A DNA stretch of 64,000 bases, taken from positions 1-64,000 of the forward strand of contig NZ_BMRV01000018.1 of the NCBI RefSeq assembly GCF_014648815.1, read 5' to 3'. This stretch comes from Streptomyces flaveolus. GTDB taxonomy: Bacteria > Actinomycetota > Actinomycetes > Streptomycetales > Streptomycetaceae. Every line of letters begins with the position of its first letter. Positions within the stretch are counted from its first letter, which is position 1. Positions 42,726 through 50,811 of this stretch are shown piece by piece. Under the pieces are notes generated by a model. It saw only the letters and a program-made list of their open reading frames with translations, made no database searches and was not told the origin of the DNA. The position numbers and the translations under genes were made by a program.

Positions 42726-42759
42726 GCGCCCGTGCCCGTGCCCGTGCCCGTGCCCGTGC
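42726..42759. repeat. GTGCCC hexamer repeat
   Basis: Four exact GTGCCC units (42732-42755) flanked by GCGCCC and a partial unit; prone to slippage. Confidence 0.85.
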
Positions 42760-42810
42760 TGGACGAGATCACGGCGCCGGCCGGACGGAACGCCGCCCGG
42801 ACGGCGAGGC

Positions 42811-43479
42811 TCAGCGCGGCGGCTCGGTGCGGGTCACCCGTGCCACCAGGTCCAGCCAGCCCGCCTCCAGCCGTGCCACGGGCACCCCGCACTGCTCGGT
42901 GAGGTGGTGGATCAAAGCCGCGTCGAGGTAGGCCATCAGCGTGTGGGAGAGCAGCTCGCTGTCCGCGTCCGGCACGGCCTGGCGCAGCAGCAGCGCCACG
43001 TGGCCGCGCAGGAAGCGGCGCGGGGCGGCGGTGTAACGGCGTTCCGCGCTCGGCTCGGCGGCCAGTTGCAGGGCCAGTTCGTCGACGCTGCGGCCCAGCA
43101 TCGCGCAGCCGAAGGCCCGCAGCCGCTCCACGGCCGGCGCACCGGGCCCCAGGGGCGGCGGTCCGCCGAGGAGGGCGGCCTGGAACTTCTTCTCGGAGTG
43201 GTCGAGCAGCGCCATCAGCAGGCCCGTGCGGTCGCCGAAACGCCGGAAGACCGTGCCCTTGCCCACTGAGGCCGCCGCGGCCACCGCCTCCATGGTGAGG
43301 CCGGCCGCGCCGTGCTCGGCCACCAGCCGCGCGGCGGCCTCCAGCAGCCGGGCCCGGTTACGGGCGGCGTCGGCTCGCAGGCAGGGTTCGTCCTCCTCGG
43401 CTCCCGTGCCGAGCTGGAGCAACTCGGGCGGACCGTCGGTCTCCTGGGGCTTGGGAAGGGGCGGCAGGGCGGCGGACAT
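42811..43479 (-). CDS. TetR-family regulator of the divergent FMN reductase gene
   Basis: A 222-residue TetR-type repressor. After an acidic/Pro-rich leader of ~35 residues, the helix-turn-helix is 'RARLLEAAARLVAEHGAAGLTM' (two pieces) then 'VAAAASVGKGTVFRRFGDRTGLL'. Its C-terminal domain resembles repressors of quinone/FMN reductase genes. It is divergent from an NADPH-dependent FMN reductase, and two copies of the palindrome GGACCkCGGTCC lie in the shared promoter, so it very likely represses both. An alternative ATG at 43497 adds six residues. Confidence 0.87.
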   Translation of the reverse strand: MSAALPPLPKPQETDGPPELLQLGTGAEEDEPCLRADAARNRARLLEAAARLVAEHGAAGLTMEAVAAAASVGKGTVFRRFGDRTGLLMALLDHSEKKFQAALLGGPPPLGPGAPAVERLRAFGCAMLGRSVDELALQLAAEPSAERRYTAAPRRFLRGHVALLLRQAVPDADSELLSHTLMAYLDAALIHHLTEQCGVPVARLEAGWLDLVARVTRTEPPR

Positions 43480-43510
43480 GAAAACAGCGTAAAGCATCGG
43501 GAACAGAACT

Positions 43511-43522
43511 GGACCGCGGTCC
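43511..43522. promoter_or_regulatory. Operator copy 1: GGACCGCGGTCC
   Basis: Perfect palindrome, 32 bases upstream of the TetR start (43479) and 14 bases from the alternative ATG at 43497. Matches the second copy at 43546-43557 at 11 of 12 bases. Confidence 0.75.
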
Positions 43523-43545
43523 GCTTAGGATGTTAGAAATTAAAC

Positions 43546-43557
43546 GGACCTCGGTCC
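43546..43557. promoter_or_regulatory. Operator copy 2: GGACCTCGGTCC
   Basis: Second palindrome, extended to CGGACCTCGGTCCG, with an AT-rich stretch (TAGAAATTAAA) just before it that is promoter-like. 64 bases upstream of the FMN reductase. Confidence 0.75.
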
Positions 43558-43620
43558 GGATCGCTCCGGCGGTGTTTCGGCACCGGCCGTTTCACAGCAG
43601 CACCAGCAGTGGGAGTACTC

Positions 43621-44181
43621 ATGTCTGTCCGCATCCTTGCCCTCGTCGGCAGCCTTCGCGCCGGTTCGCACAACCGTCAGCTCGCCGAGGCGGCCGTCAA
43701 GTTCGCCCCGGAGGGCGCCGAGGTGGAGCTCTTCGAGGGCCTGGCCGAGGTCCCGTTCTACAACGAGGACATCGACGTCGAGGGCAGCGTCCCGGCCGCC
43801 GCGGTCAAGCTGCGGGAGGCCGCGCAGGCCGCCGACGCCTTCCTGTTCTTCTCGCCGGAGTACAACGGCACCATGCCGGCCGTGCTGAAGAACGCCATCG
43901 ACTGGCTGTCCCGCCCGTTCGGCGCCGGCGCCTTCAACGGCAAGCCCGTCGCCGTGATCGGCACCGCCTTCGGCCAGTACGGCGGCGTGTGGGCGCAGGA
44001 CGACACCCGCAAGTCCGTGGGCATCGCCGGCGGCAAGGTGATCGAGGACATCAAGCTGTCCATCCCGGGCTCGGTCACCCGCTTCGCGGAGACCCACCCG
44101 GCCGACGACGCCGAGGTCGCCGCGCAGCTGACCGAGGTCGTCGCCCGCCTGCACGGCTACGCCGACGCCGCCGCCGCCTGA
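43621..44181 (+). CDS. NADPH-dependent FMN reductase / quinone reductase
   Basis: A 186-residue flavodoxin-like reductase. The FMN phosphate loop is 'GSLRAGSHNRQLAEA' (residues 10-24), 'FSPEYNGTMPAVLKNAIDWLSRP' contacts the isoalloxazine ring, and 'GTAFGQYGG' follows. Such enzymes reduce quinones, chromate or free FMN with NADPH and protect against redox stress. ATG 43621 follows GGGAG. Expression is likely controlled by the divergent TetR protein through two palindromes. Ends at a strong hairpin. Confidence 0.9.
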   Translation: MSVRILALVGSLRAGSHNRQLAEAAVKFAPEGAEVELFEGLAEVPFYNEDIDVEGSVPAAAVKLREAAQAADAFLFFSPEYNGTMPAVLKNAIDWLSRPFGAGAFNGKPVAVIGTAFGQYGGVWAQDDTRKSVGIAGGKVIEDIKLSIPGSVTRFAETHPADDAEVAAQLTEVVARLHGYADAAAA

Positions 44182-44199
44182 CCGGCCCCGCACCGGCGC

Positions 44200-44232
44200 G
44201 CAGGACCGGAGCTCACCGAGCTCCGGTCCTGC
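44200..44232 (+). terminator. Perfect hairpin terminator after the FMN reductase
   Basis: GCAGGACCGGAGCTC (44200-44214) and GAGCTCCGGTCCTGC (44218-44232): 15 perfect pairs, loop ACC, 18 bases after the stop. Confidence 0.9.
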
Positions 44233-44643
44233 CGTGCCTCGGGCCACCGCGCCCGACGCCAGAACACGCAGCTCCTCCAGCACGGCCGCGACCGCCGGGC
44301 GCCGCTGCCCGCCGCAGCGGTCGTCCAGCAGCGGCCGCTGGTCGAAGCGCGCGTCGGCCGACGGCGGGTCGTGCGGCGTCGACTCCACCCGGTTCCCTGA
44401 AGGCCCGGGTCGTCGACGACCACGGCACGCGCGTCGTCTCCCGCGGCGGGCCCTCGCCCGCGCCCTCGGGCCCGGCGGGCCGCTGAGGGGCCGCGGGCCG
44501 GCCGGCACCGGCACAGGTGAGGGCACCCGTGCCGGTGCCGGCCGCCGTTGACATCCGCCGGACGGGGGCCGTAGAAATCAGCGCACAAGGCCTGCCGGGC
44601 GTTCCGCCCGCGGGCGCCCGGTCCGGCGGCAGGAGACATCGGC
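44233..44643. other. Intergenic region, possible gene remnant
   Basis: 411 bases. The minus strand has a short stretch ('RRPAVAAVLEELRVLASG') that looks like the end of a helical protein, but I cannot name it. A second strong hairpin lies at 44500-44543. Confidence 0.4.
44500..44543. terminator. Strong hairpin upstream of the CoA-transferase
   Basis: GGCCGGCACCGGCAC (44500-44514) and GTGCCGGTGCCGGCC (44529-44543): 15 perfect pairs around a 14-base loop. Confidence 0.7.
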
Positions 44644-45831
44644 GTGCAGCGGCTACCCCTGAGCGGGGTCACGGTGGTCAGCCTCGAGCAGGCCGTGGCG
44701 GCACCCTACGCCACCCGCCAGCTCGCCGACCTCGGCGCCCGGGTGATCAAGGTGGAGCGACCGGGCGACGGCGACTTCGCCCGCCGCTACGACACGACCG
44801 TGCACGGTCACTCCAGCTACTTCGTCTGGCTGAACCGGTCCAAGGAGTCGCTCACCCTCGACCTCAAGGACCCGAGGGGCCGCGAGATCCTGCACCGGCT
44901 CCTCGACGACGCCGACGTCTTCGTGCAGAACCTCGCGCCGGGCGCCGCCGGCCGCCTGGGCCTGGACGCCACGGACCTCGCGGAGCGCTGCCCTCGGCTG
45001 ATCCCGTGCACCGTCTCCGGCTACGGAACCAGCGGCCCGTGGGCCGACCGCAAGGCCTACGACCTGCTGGTCCAGTGCCAGACCGGGCTGGTCTCGCTCA
45101 CCGGAACCGCCGAGGAGACCGCGCGCGTCGGCATCTCCGTCGCGGACATCGCCGCCGGGATGTACGCGTACAGCGGCATCCTCACCGCCCTGTACACCCG
45201 CGCCACCACCGGCCGGGCCCACCCGGTGGAGGTCTCCCTCTTCGAGGCCCTGGCGGAGTGGATGGGCCAGCCCGCCTACTACACCGAGTACGGCGGCAGC
45301 CAGCCCCCGCGCCTGGGCACCCGGCACGCCACCATCGCGCCGTACGGCGCCTACCGGGCCGCCGACGGCAAGGAGGTGCTGTTCTCCGTCCAGAACGAGC
45401 GCGAGTGGGCCGCCCTGTGCGCCGACTTCCTCGGGCAGCCCGAGCTGGCGGAGGATCCCCGGTTCGCCACCGGCTCCGACCGGGTCGCCCACCGGGAGGA
45501 ACTGGACGCCGTCGTCGCCGCCCGGATCGCCCGCTCGGACAGCGACGCCGTCCTGAAGGACCTGCGGGACATCGCCATCGCCTGCGCCGGGGTCAACGAC
45601 ATCGCCGCCTTCCTCGACCACCCGGTGCTGGACGCCCGCGACCGCTGGCGCCGGGTGCCGGTGCCGGGCGGCGCCACGGTACGGGCGCTGCTGCCGCCCG
45701 CCGACCTCGCGGGGCTGCCCGCGCGCATGGACCCCGTGCCGGCGGTGGGCGAGCACACCGACGCGATCCTCGCGGAGCTCGGCCGCTCCCCCGACGAGAT
45801 CGCGGCGCTGCGCGCGGACGCCGTGATCTGA
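44644..45831 (+). CDS. Family III CoA-transferase (CaiB/BaiF)
   Basis: A 395-residue family III CoA-transferase. It begins 'LPLSGVTVVSLEQAVAAPYAT', has 'LADLGARVIKVERPGDGD', 'VSGYGTSGPWADRKAYDLLVQ' with the catalytic Asp, and 'HPVEVSLFEAL'. These enzymes move CoA between carboxylic acids; a racemase (Amacr-like) role is the alternative. The GTG start at 44644 has AGGAG about 10 bases upstream. No clear partner acyl-CoA gene is adjacent. Confidence 0.88.
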   Translation: MQRLPLSGVTVVSLEQAVAAPYATRQLADLGARVIKVERPGDGDFARRYDTTVHGHSSYFVWLNRSKESLTLDLKDPRGREILHRLLDDADVFVQNLAPGAAGRLGLDATDLAERCPRLIPCTVSGYGTSGPWADRKAYDLLVQCQTGLVSLTGTAEETARVGISVADIAAGMYAYSGILTALYTRATTGRAHPVEVSLFEALAEWMGQPAYYTEYGGSQPPRLGTRHATIAPYGAYRAADGKEVLFSVQNEREWAALCADFLGQPELAEDPRFATGSDRVAHREELDAVVAARIARSDSDAVLKDLRDIAIACAGVNDIAAFLDHPVLDARDRWRRVPVPGGATVRALLPPADLAGLPARMDPVPAVGEHTDAILAELGRSPDEIAALRADAVI

Positions 45832-45987
45832 GGGACCGGACGCCCACCGGTGCAAGTCCAGACAGGACGGGACCAATGGGGTGTTTCCGGAGCGTGGGGC
45901 AGGCAACTCGGCACGGCATGCGGGCGACGACCGTCCGCGTGCCACGGCCGGCGGGCCGGCCGACTCCGACGTGACGGGAGCCCCCGG

Positions 45988-47202
45988 ATGACCACTGCCC
46001 CCTCGCATCCGCACTCCGCCCGGCCGGGCCCGCGCATCGGCGTGCTCGGATCGTACGGAGGGTTCAACACCGGCGACGAGGCGATCCTGACCTGTGTACT
46101 GGCCTGTCTGCGCGCCCAGCGGCCCGACGCGCACCTCGTGGTGCTCAGCCGGAACGCCGAGCACACCCGCGGTCATCACCGGGACGCCGACGAGGTGGTG
46201 CCCTGGGAGGGCGTCAGCCGCAACCACGTCCTGGACGTGCTGCCCGGGCTGGACCTGCTGGTGCTCGGCGGCGGCGGCATCCTCTACAACGGCGAGGCCC
46301 GCCGCTATCTGCGACTGGTGCGCGCCGCGCAGACCCGGGGCGTGCCCACCTTCGCCTACGCCGTGGGCGCGGGCCCGCTGACGGACGCCGAGGACCGCGA
46401 GGCGGTGCGCACGGTCCTGTCGGACATGGACGACGTCGTGGTGCGGGACGAGGAGTCCCGGCTGGTCCTGGAGGAGGTCGGCCTGGAACGCGAGGTCACC
46501 GTCACCGCCGACCCGGCACTGCTGCTGCGTCCGGAGCCGTTCACCGAGGCGATGATGCGCGACGAGGGCATCCGCACGGATGCCCGGCTGGTGGGGATGT
46601 CGGTGCGGGAACCGGGCCGGGCCGCCGAGAAGCTCGACGAGGGCGACTACCACGCGCTGCTCGCCGACGTCGCGGACTTCCTGGTGCGCCGGCTGGACGC
46701 GCACGTGGTGTTCCTGCCGATGGAGCGGCACGACGTACGGCACGCGCACGCCGTGCTCTCCCACATGACCGCGCCGGACAAGGGGCGGATCCTGCACGGC
46801 GACTACAACCCCGGGGAGATCCTCGGCTTCATGCGCCATCTGGACCTGGCCGTCGGCATGCGGCTGCACTTCGTGATCTTCGCCGCGCTCACCGGGGTGC
46901 CGGTGCTGCCGCTGCCCTACTCCGGCAAGGTCTTCGACTTCGCGCGCCGGCTCGGCGCACCGGCCCTGGTGGGCGTGGCCCGGGAGCAGGCGGGGCTGCT
47001 GCTGGCGGAGGTCGACCGGCTGTGGGACGAGTACCCGCAGCGCCGTGAGGACCTGCTGGGCCGGATGCGGGAGCTGTCCTCGGCCGCCCGGGAGACCTGC
47101 GTGCGCTGCGGCTCGCTGCTCGACGAGATCGGCGCCGGCCCGGCGGCGGAGACGGCCCGGACCGGGCCGTACGTGTCCGAACCGCGACCGCTGCACGCCT
47201 GA
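45988..47202 (+). CDS. Polysaccharide pyruvyl transferase family protein
   Basis: A 404-residue protein of the CsaB-like pyruvyl transferase family: 'GVLGSYGGFNTGDEAILTCVL' at the start, 'LLVLGGGGILYN', 'GVPTFAYAVGAGPL', and 'AVGMRLHFVIFAALTGVPVLPLPYSGKV' in two pieces near the end (the His-containing MRLH motif). Members add pyruvate ketals to cell-wall sugars from phosphoenolpyruvate. ATG 45988 follows GGGAG. It forms an operon with the FAD oxidoreductase gene 14 bases downstream. Confidence 0.87.
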   Translation: MTTAPSHPHSARPGPRIGVLGSYGGFNTGDEAILTCVLACLRAQRPDAHLVVLSRNAEHTRGHHRDADEVVPWEGVSRNHVLDVLPGLDLLVLGGGGILYNGEARRYLRLVRAAQTRGVPTFAYAVGAGPLTDAEDREAVRTVLSDMDDVVVRDEESRLVLEEVGLEREVTVTADPALLLRPEPFTEAMMRDEGIRTDARLVGMSVREPGRAAEKLDEGDYHALLADVADFLVRRLDAHVVFLPMERHDVRHAHAVLSHMTAPDKGRILHGDYNPGEILGFMRHLDLAVGMRLHFVIFAALTGVPVLPLPYSGKVFDFARRLGAPALVGVAREQAGLLLAEVDRLWDEYPQRREDLLGRMRELSSAARETCVRCGSLLDEIGAGPAAETARTGPYVSEPRPLHA

Positions 47203-47216
47203 TCCCTGGGAGAGCG

Positions 47217-48659
47217 ATGCCGATCCTGGAAGAACCCCGCGAGCCCCGCACGGTCACCCTGCCCCCGCGGCCCGCCCGGCACGGGGGCCGGTGCGACGTC
47301 CTGGTGGTGGGCGGTGGCCCCGCCGGGTTCGCCGCGGCGGTCGGCGCGGCCGACGCCGGGGCCGACGTGGTGCTGGTCGAGCGGTACGGGTTCCTCGGCG
47401 GCAACGCGACCGTGGCGCTGGTGATGCCGCTGATGTCCTTCCACAACGAGCACAAGCAGGCCGCGTTCACGGAGTCCGGGGACACCTCACGGCTGCTGCC
47501 CACCGACCACGGCGAGGGCGAGCCGGTGGTCGCGGGCGTGCTGTGGCAGCTGCTCGACCGGCTCATGGGCCGCGGCGGCTGTCTTCCGCCGTCCCCCAGG
47601 ACCGGGTACACGGTCCCCTTCGACCCCGAGCTGTTCAAGCTGGCCCTGCTGGAGATGATGGACGAGTCGGGGGTGCGGATGCTGTTCCACTCCTTCGCCT
47701 CCGGCGCGCTGCCGCTGGACGACGGTTCCGGCTGGCGGGTGGTGTTCGAGACCAAGTCGGGGCCGGTGGTGATCGACGCCGGGGTGGTCGTGGACGCCAC
47801 GGGGGACGGGGACGTCGCGACCGCCTGCGGGGCGCCGTACGAGATCGGCCGGCCCGAGGACGGGCTGGTGCAGCCGATGACGCTGATGTTCCGGGTCGCC
47901 GACTTCGCGCGGCCCGACTTCGCCGACTACGTGCGCGCGCATCCCGACCAGTGGCGCGGTGTGCACGGCCTGTGGGACCTGATCGAGGAGGCCAGGGCGG
48001 CCGGGGAGCTGCGGCTGCCGCGCGAGGACATCCTCTTCTTCGCGACCCCGCACCCGCGCGAGGTCGCCGTGAACAGCACCCGGGTGAACCGCGTCCTGGG
48101 CACCAGCGTGTGGGACCTCACCCGCGCCGAGTACACCGCGCGGCGCCAGCTCGCCTCGATCGACCGCTTCCTGCGCACCCGCGTGCCCGGGTTCGAGGAG
48201 TCGTACGTGGTGCAGAGCGGCACCCACATCGGCGTGCGGGAGACCCGCCGCGTCCTCGGCGACTACCAGCTGACCGGTCACGACATCCTCGCGGCACGCA
48301 CCTTCCGGGACGTCGTCGCGCACGGCGCCTATCCGGTCGACATCCACAATCCGCGCGGCTCCGGAACCACTCTGAAGCGGGTGCCGCAGGGCAGCTTCTA
48401 CGACATCCCGCTGCGCTGTCTGGTCCCCCGGGACACCGAGCGGCTGCTGGTGGCCGGGCGCTGCATCTCCGGTACGCACGTGGCGCACTCGTCGTACCGG
48501 GTCATGCCCATCGCCATGGCGACCGGCCACGCGGCCGGTGTGAGCGCGGCGCTGACCGTCCGGCACGGGCGCGGGCCGCGCGGGCTGCCGTACCGGCTGG
48601 TGCAGCGGGAGCTGCTGCGGCAGGGCGCCCGGCTGCGGGTGCCGGGGGACGGCGGCTGA
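47217..48659 (+). CDS. FAD-dependent oxidoreductase (PF12831-like)
   Basis: A 480-residue flavoprotein. 'DVLVVGGGPAGFAAAVGAADAG' region binds FAD (GGGPAG at about residues 32-37), with Glu54 in 'LVERYGFLGGNAT'. The mid part 'VVVDATGDGDVATACGAPYEIGR' and the end 'RLLVAGRCISGTHVAHSSYRVMP' are typical of the FAD_oxidored group, enzymes of mostly unknown substrate. ATG 47217 has GGGAGAG close upstream. Operon partner of the pyruvyl transferase; an envelope sugar role is a guess. Its stop codon lies inside the hairpin at 48654-48688. Confidence 0.87.
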   Translation: MPILEEPREPRTVTLPPRPARHGGRCDVLVVGGGPAGFAAAVGAADAGADVVLVERYGFLGGNATVALVMPLMSFHNEHKQAAFTESGDTSRLLPTDHGEGEPVVAGVLWQLLDRLMGRGGCLPPSPRTGYTVPFDPELFKLALLEMMDESGVRMLFHSFASGALPLDDGSGWRVVFETKSGPVVIDAGVVVDATGDGDVATACGAPYEIGRPEDGLVQPMTLMFRVADFARPDFADYVRAHPDQWRGVHGLWDLIEEARAAGELRLPREDILFFATPHPREVAVNSTRVNRVLGTSVWDLTRAEYTARRQLASIDRFLRTRVPGFEESYVVQSGTHIGVRETRRVLGDYQLTGHDILAARTFRDVVAHGAYPVDIHNPRGSGTTLKRVPQGSFYDIPLRCLVPRDTERLLVAGRCISGTHVAHSSYRVMPIAMATGHAAGVSAALTVRHGRGPRGLPYRLVQRELLRQGARLRVPGDGG

Positions 48660-48688
48660 GGCCGGACGGGCAGCCGGGGGCCTCAGCC
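48654..48688. terminator. Hairpin containing both stop codons of convergent genes
   Basis: GGCTGAGGCC (48654-48663) and GGCCTCAGCC (48679-48688) pair perfectly. The TGA of the FAD oxidoreductase (48657-48659) and the TGA of the sigma factor (complement of 48683-48685) lie in the two arms. Confidence 0.8.
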
Positions 48689-49702
48689 CGCCCAGTCCAG
48701 CAGGCGGTCCCGGTTCTCGGGGGCGCGGAGGTGGGCGAGGGAGGCCTTCTCCAGCTGGCGGACGCGCTCGCGGGTCAGGCCCACGTGCTGGGCGACCTGC
48801 TGGAGGGTGCGGGGCCGGCCGTCGTGCAGGCCGTAGCGCAGGCTGAGGATGAGGGCGTCGCGGGGAGCCAGGGTGCCGACGGCCTCCCGCAGTTCCTCCG
48901 CCAGGGCCCGGAACTCGGCGACCTCCGGGGCCCGCAGCACCTCGGTGTCGGGGATGAGGTCGCCGACGACGGTCTCACCCGTCTCGTCCACCGGCGTGTC
49001 CAGGCTGACGGCGTCCCGTCCGACGCGGCGCAGCCAGACGACCTTCTCCGCGTCGATGCCGCTCTCGGCGGCCACCTCCTCGACGGTCGGCTCTCGGTCG
49101 AGGCTGCCGCGGAGTTTGCGCTCCACCTTGGCGAGCTTCTGCAGCTGCTCCACGACGTGCACGGGCAGCCGTACCGTTCGCGCGTGGGTCGCGAGGCCCC
49201 GCTCGATGGCCTGGCGAATCCACCAGGTGGCATAGGTGGAGAACTTGAAGCCCTTGGTGTGGTCGAACTTCTCCACGGCCCGGATCAGTCCGAGGTTGCC
49301 TTCCTGGATGACGTCCAGCAGGGGCAGGCCCCGGTGGGCGTGGCGCTTGGCCATCGACACGACGAGCCGCAGGTTGGCACGCACCATGTGGTCCTTGGCC
49401 GCCTGCCCGTCGTGGACGGTCTCCTCGAGCGCGCGGCGCCGCCCGGGCGCCGGGCCCGGTTCTCCGGCGTCGGCCGCGGCCAGTTCGTCGGCCGCCCGGA
49501 CGCCGGCCTGCATGCGCTGGGCGAGCCGTACCTCGTCCTCGGCGGTCAGCAGGGGGGTGGCGCCGATCTGGGCCAGGTACTGGCCGAGGAGGTCGGGTTC
49601 CTCGTCGGGTTCGGGGATGCGGCTGCGCAGCCGTGCGGTGCGGCCGACGGCACGGCGGTCCTCCCGGGTGCCTGCCGCGGGGGTTCGTGCCAGGGGGGTC
49701 AT
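48683..49702 (-). CDS. Group 2 sigma-70 factor (Hrd-like)
   Basis: A 339-residue primary-like sigma factor. Region 1.2: 'DLLGQYLAQIGATPLLTAEDEVRLAQRMQ'-type segment in two parts. Region 2: 'VVSMAKRHAHRGLPLLDVIQ', 'EGNLGLIRAVEKFDHTKGFK' and 'FSTYATWWIRQAIERGL'. Region 3: 'RLPVHVVEQLQKLAKVERKL'. Region 4.2: 'TLQQVAQHVGLTRERVRQLE'. The short N-terminus without region 1.1 marks a group 2 Hrd factor (like HrdA/C/D), non-essential and growth-phase or stress related. ATG 49702 follows GGAGGAAG. No anti-sigma gene is adjacent. Confidence 0.92.
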   Translation of the reverse strand: MTPLARTPAAGTREDRRAVGRTARLRSRIPEPDEEPDLLGQYLAQIGATPLLTAEDEVRLAQRMQAGVRAADELAAADAGEPGPAPGRRRALEETVHDGQAAKDHMVRANLRLVVSMAKRHAHRGLPLLDVIQEGNLGLIRAVEKFDHTKGFKFSTYATWWIRQAIERGLATHARTVRLPVHVVEQLQKLAKVERKLRGSLDREPTVEEVAAESGIDAEKVVWLRRVGRDAVSLDTPVDETGETVVGDLIPDTEVLRAPEVAEFRALAEELREAVGTLAPRDALILSLRYGLHDGRPRTLQQVAQHVGLTRERVRQLEKASLAHLRAPENRDRLLDWAG

Positions 49703-49784
49703 GTCGCTTCCTCCGTCCGTCCCCTCCTCGGATTCTCGGTCGGCGCGGGGCGGGTACACCCCGGTCGCCCGTGCCGCCGCCCGG

Positions 49785-50210
49785 TCAGTGGCCGGGGGCG
49801 GCCGTGCTGATGTCCGCCAGGGCGGAGTGCGGGTCCTCGGTGCCGGCGAGGTCGCCGAGGCTGACCACCCCGACGGGGACACCGCCGTGCTCGACGACCG
49901 GGAGCCGCCGGACGGCGTGGCGCCGCATCAGGTCGACCGCGTGCTCGGTGGAGTCCTCCGGCGCGAGGGTCACGACGGGCGGCGGCGTGCACACCGAGCC
50001 GACCGTGGTGCGGTCCGGGTCGCGGCCGTCGGCGACGCTCCGGAGCACGATGTCGCGGTCGGTGAGCAGGCCGAACAGGTCGCAGTCGTAGGTCACCAGG
50101 ACGTCGCCGACGTTCTCCTCGCGCATCAGCCGGGCCGCCCGCGTCACCGTGGTCATGGGCTCCACTGCCACCGTCGCGGGTGACATCACGTCTCGGACGC
50201 GCTGTGTCAT
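49785..50210 (-). CDS. Tandem CBS-domain protein
   Basis: A 141-residue protein made of two CBS motifs: 'RVRDVMSPATVAVEPMTTV...LLTDRDIVLRSVADG' and 'VVTLAPEDSTEHAVDLMRR...GVVSLGDLA'. CBS pairs bind adenosine nucleotides and act as energy sensors. Free-standing proteins like this are common in Streptomyces and often stress induced. ATG 50210 follows GGGAGG by 8 bases. Located between a sigma factor and a DUF296 gene, all on the minus strand. Confidence 0.9.
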   Translation of the reverse strand: MTQRVRDVMSPATVAVEPMTTVTRAARLMREENVGDVLVTYDCDLFGLLTDRDIVLRSVADGRDPDRTTVGSVCTPPPVVTLAPEDSTEHAVDLMRRHAVRRLPVVEHGGVPVGVVSLGDLAGTEDPHSALADISTAAPGH

Positions 50211-50244
50211 GGTCGCGCCTCCCTGGGTGTCGGTGCGTGCTTGC

Positions 50245-50266
50245 GTGCGGGCCGCGTAGCCCGCAC
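50245..50266 (-). terminator. Hairpin after the DUF296 gene
   Basis: GTGCGGGC (50245-50252) and GCCCGCAC (50259-50266), 8 perfect pairs, 34 bases downstream of the DUF296 stop on the minus strand. Confidence 0.55.
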
Positions 50267-50299
50267 ACGGGCCGGTAAACCGTCTCGGGGCGGCCGGGC

Positions 50300-50734
50300 T
50301 CACCCCGGGTCGATCAGGGCCAGGCCGATCTCCGGCCGGTGCGTCTTGGCCAGCTCCGCCGGGCTGTCGCGGACGACGACCTCCAGCGTCGGCCAGACCC
50401 TGCCCGAGAGCAGGTGGCCGCCGCGGGTCGAGCCGTCGGACAGGCCCAGTACGGCGTGCAGGTGCGGGGTGGGTCCGTCGTCGGCGACGGCGATGTCCCC
50501 GATCAGCGACAGCACCTCGCACTGCTCGCCGACGGGAATGCGCCGGTAGTCCTTGGCCGCCCGGTCGAACCAGCCGACGACCGCCTCCGCGAAGGCGCCC
50601 ACGGCGGTCACCTGGGACGCCTTGAGGGAACGGTCGCGGGCGAAGGCGGTGAGCTCGGCGACCGCGTCGTCGCCGGGGTCGAGCACCACCACGTACACCG
50701 CCGACGGACCGTCCTGCACCTGTTGCCACTTCAT
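50300..50734 (-). CDS. DUF296/PPC-domain protein
   Basis: A 144-residue PPC (plants and prokaryotes conserved) domain protein: 'YVVVLDPGDDAVAELTAFAR', 'ASQVTAVGAFAEAVVGWFDR', 'CEVLSLIGDIA' and 'PHLHAVLGLSDGSTRGGHLL' with the conserved His-x-His-x8-Gly-Gly-His pattern. Bacterial members form trimers with a putative metal site; some bind DNA-related ligands. Function unknown. ATG 50734 has no strong ribosome site. Probably its own unit ending at the hairpin 50245-50266. Confidence 0.85.
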   Translation of the reverse strand: MKWQQVQDGPSAVYVVVLDPGDDAVAELTAFARDRSLKASQVTAVGAFAEAVVGWFDRAAKDYRRIPVGEQCEVLSLIGDIAVADDGPTPHLHAVLGLSDGSTRGGHLLSGRVWPTLEVVVRDSPAELAKTHRPEIGLALIDPG

Positions 50735-50811
50735 GTGCTGCCGGGTACCCGGCGCGGCTCGGCACAACCAGCGCCGCGGGCGGGGCGCGGGCGGCCGGGA
50801 GACGCGCGGGG

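Larger units (their letters stand above)
42296..42810. other. Repeat-rich intergenic region
   Basis: 515 bases between the LacI and TetR genes. It contains the 25-base repeat array and the hexamer array listed separately; frames across it encode only repetitive Gly/Thr/Arg/Pro-rich peptides and I call no gene. Confidence 0.6.

Noticed and set aside
42482..42892. Minus-strand open frame across the 25-base repeats
   Set aside because: It is made of the repeat itself, lacks a ribosome site and runs into the TetR gene in a different frame.
45832..45987. Sequence GGTGCAAGTCC before the pyruvyl transferase, reminiscent of a riboswitch or intron motif
   Set aside because: The other conserved blocks of a cobalamin riboswitch or group II intron are absent.
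44653..47196. 847-codon minus-strand open frame
   Set aside because: Antisense to the CoA-transferase and pyruvyl transferase, both of which have full family motifs on the plus strand.
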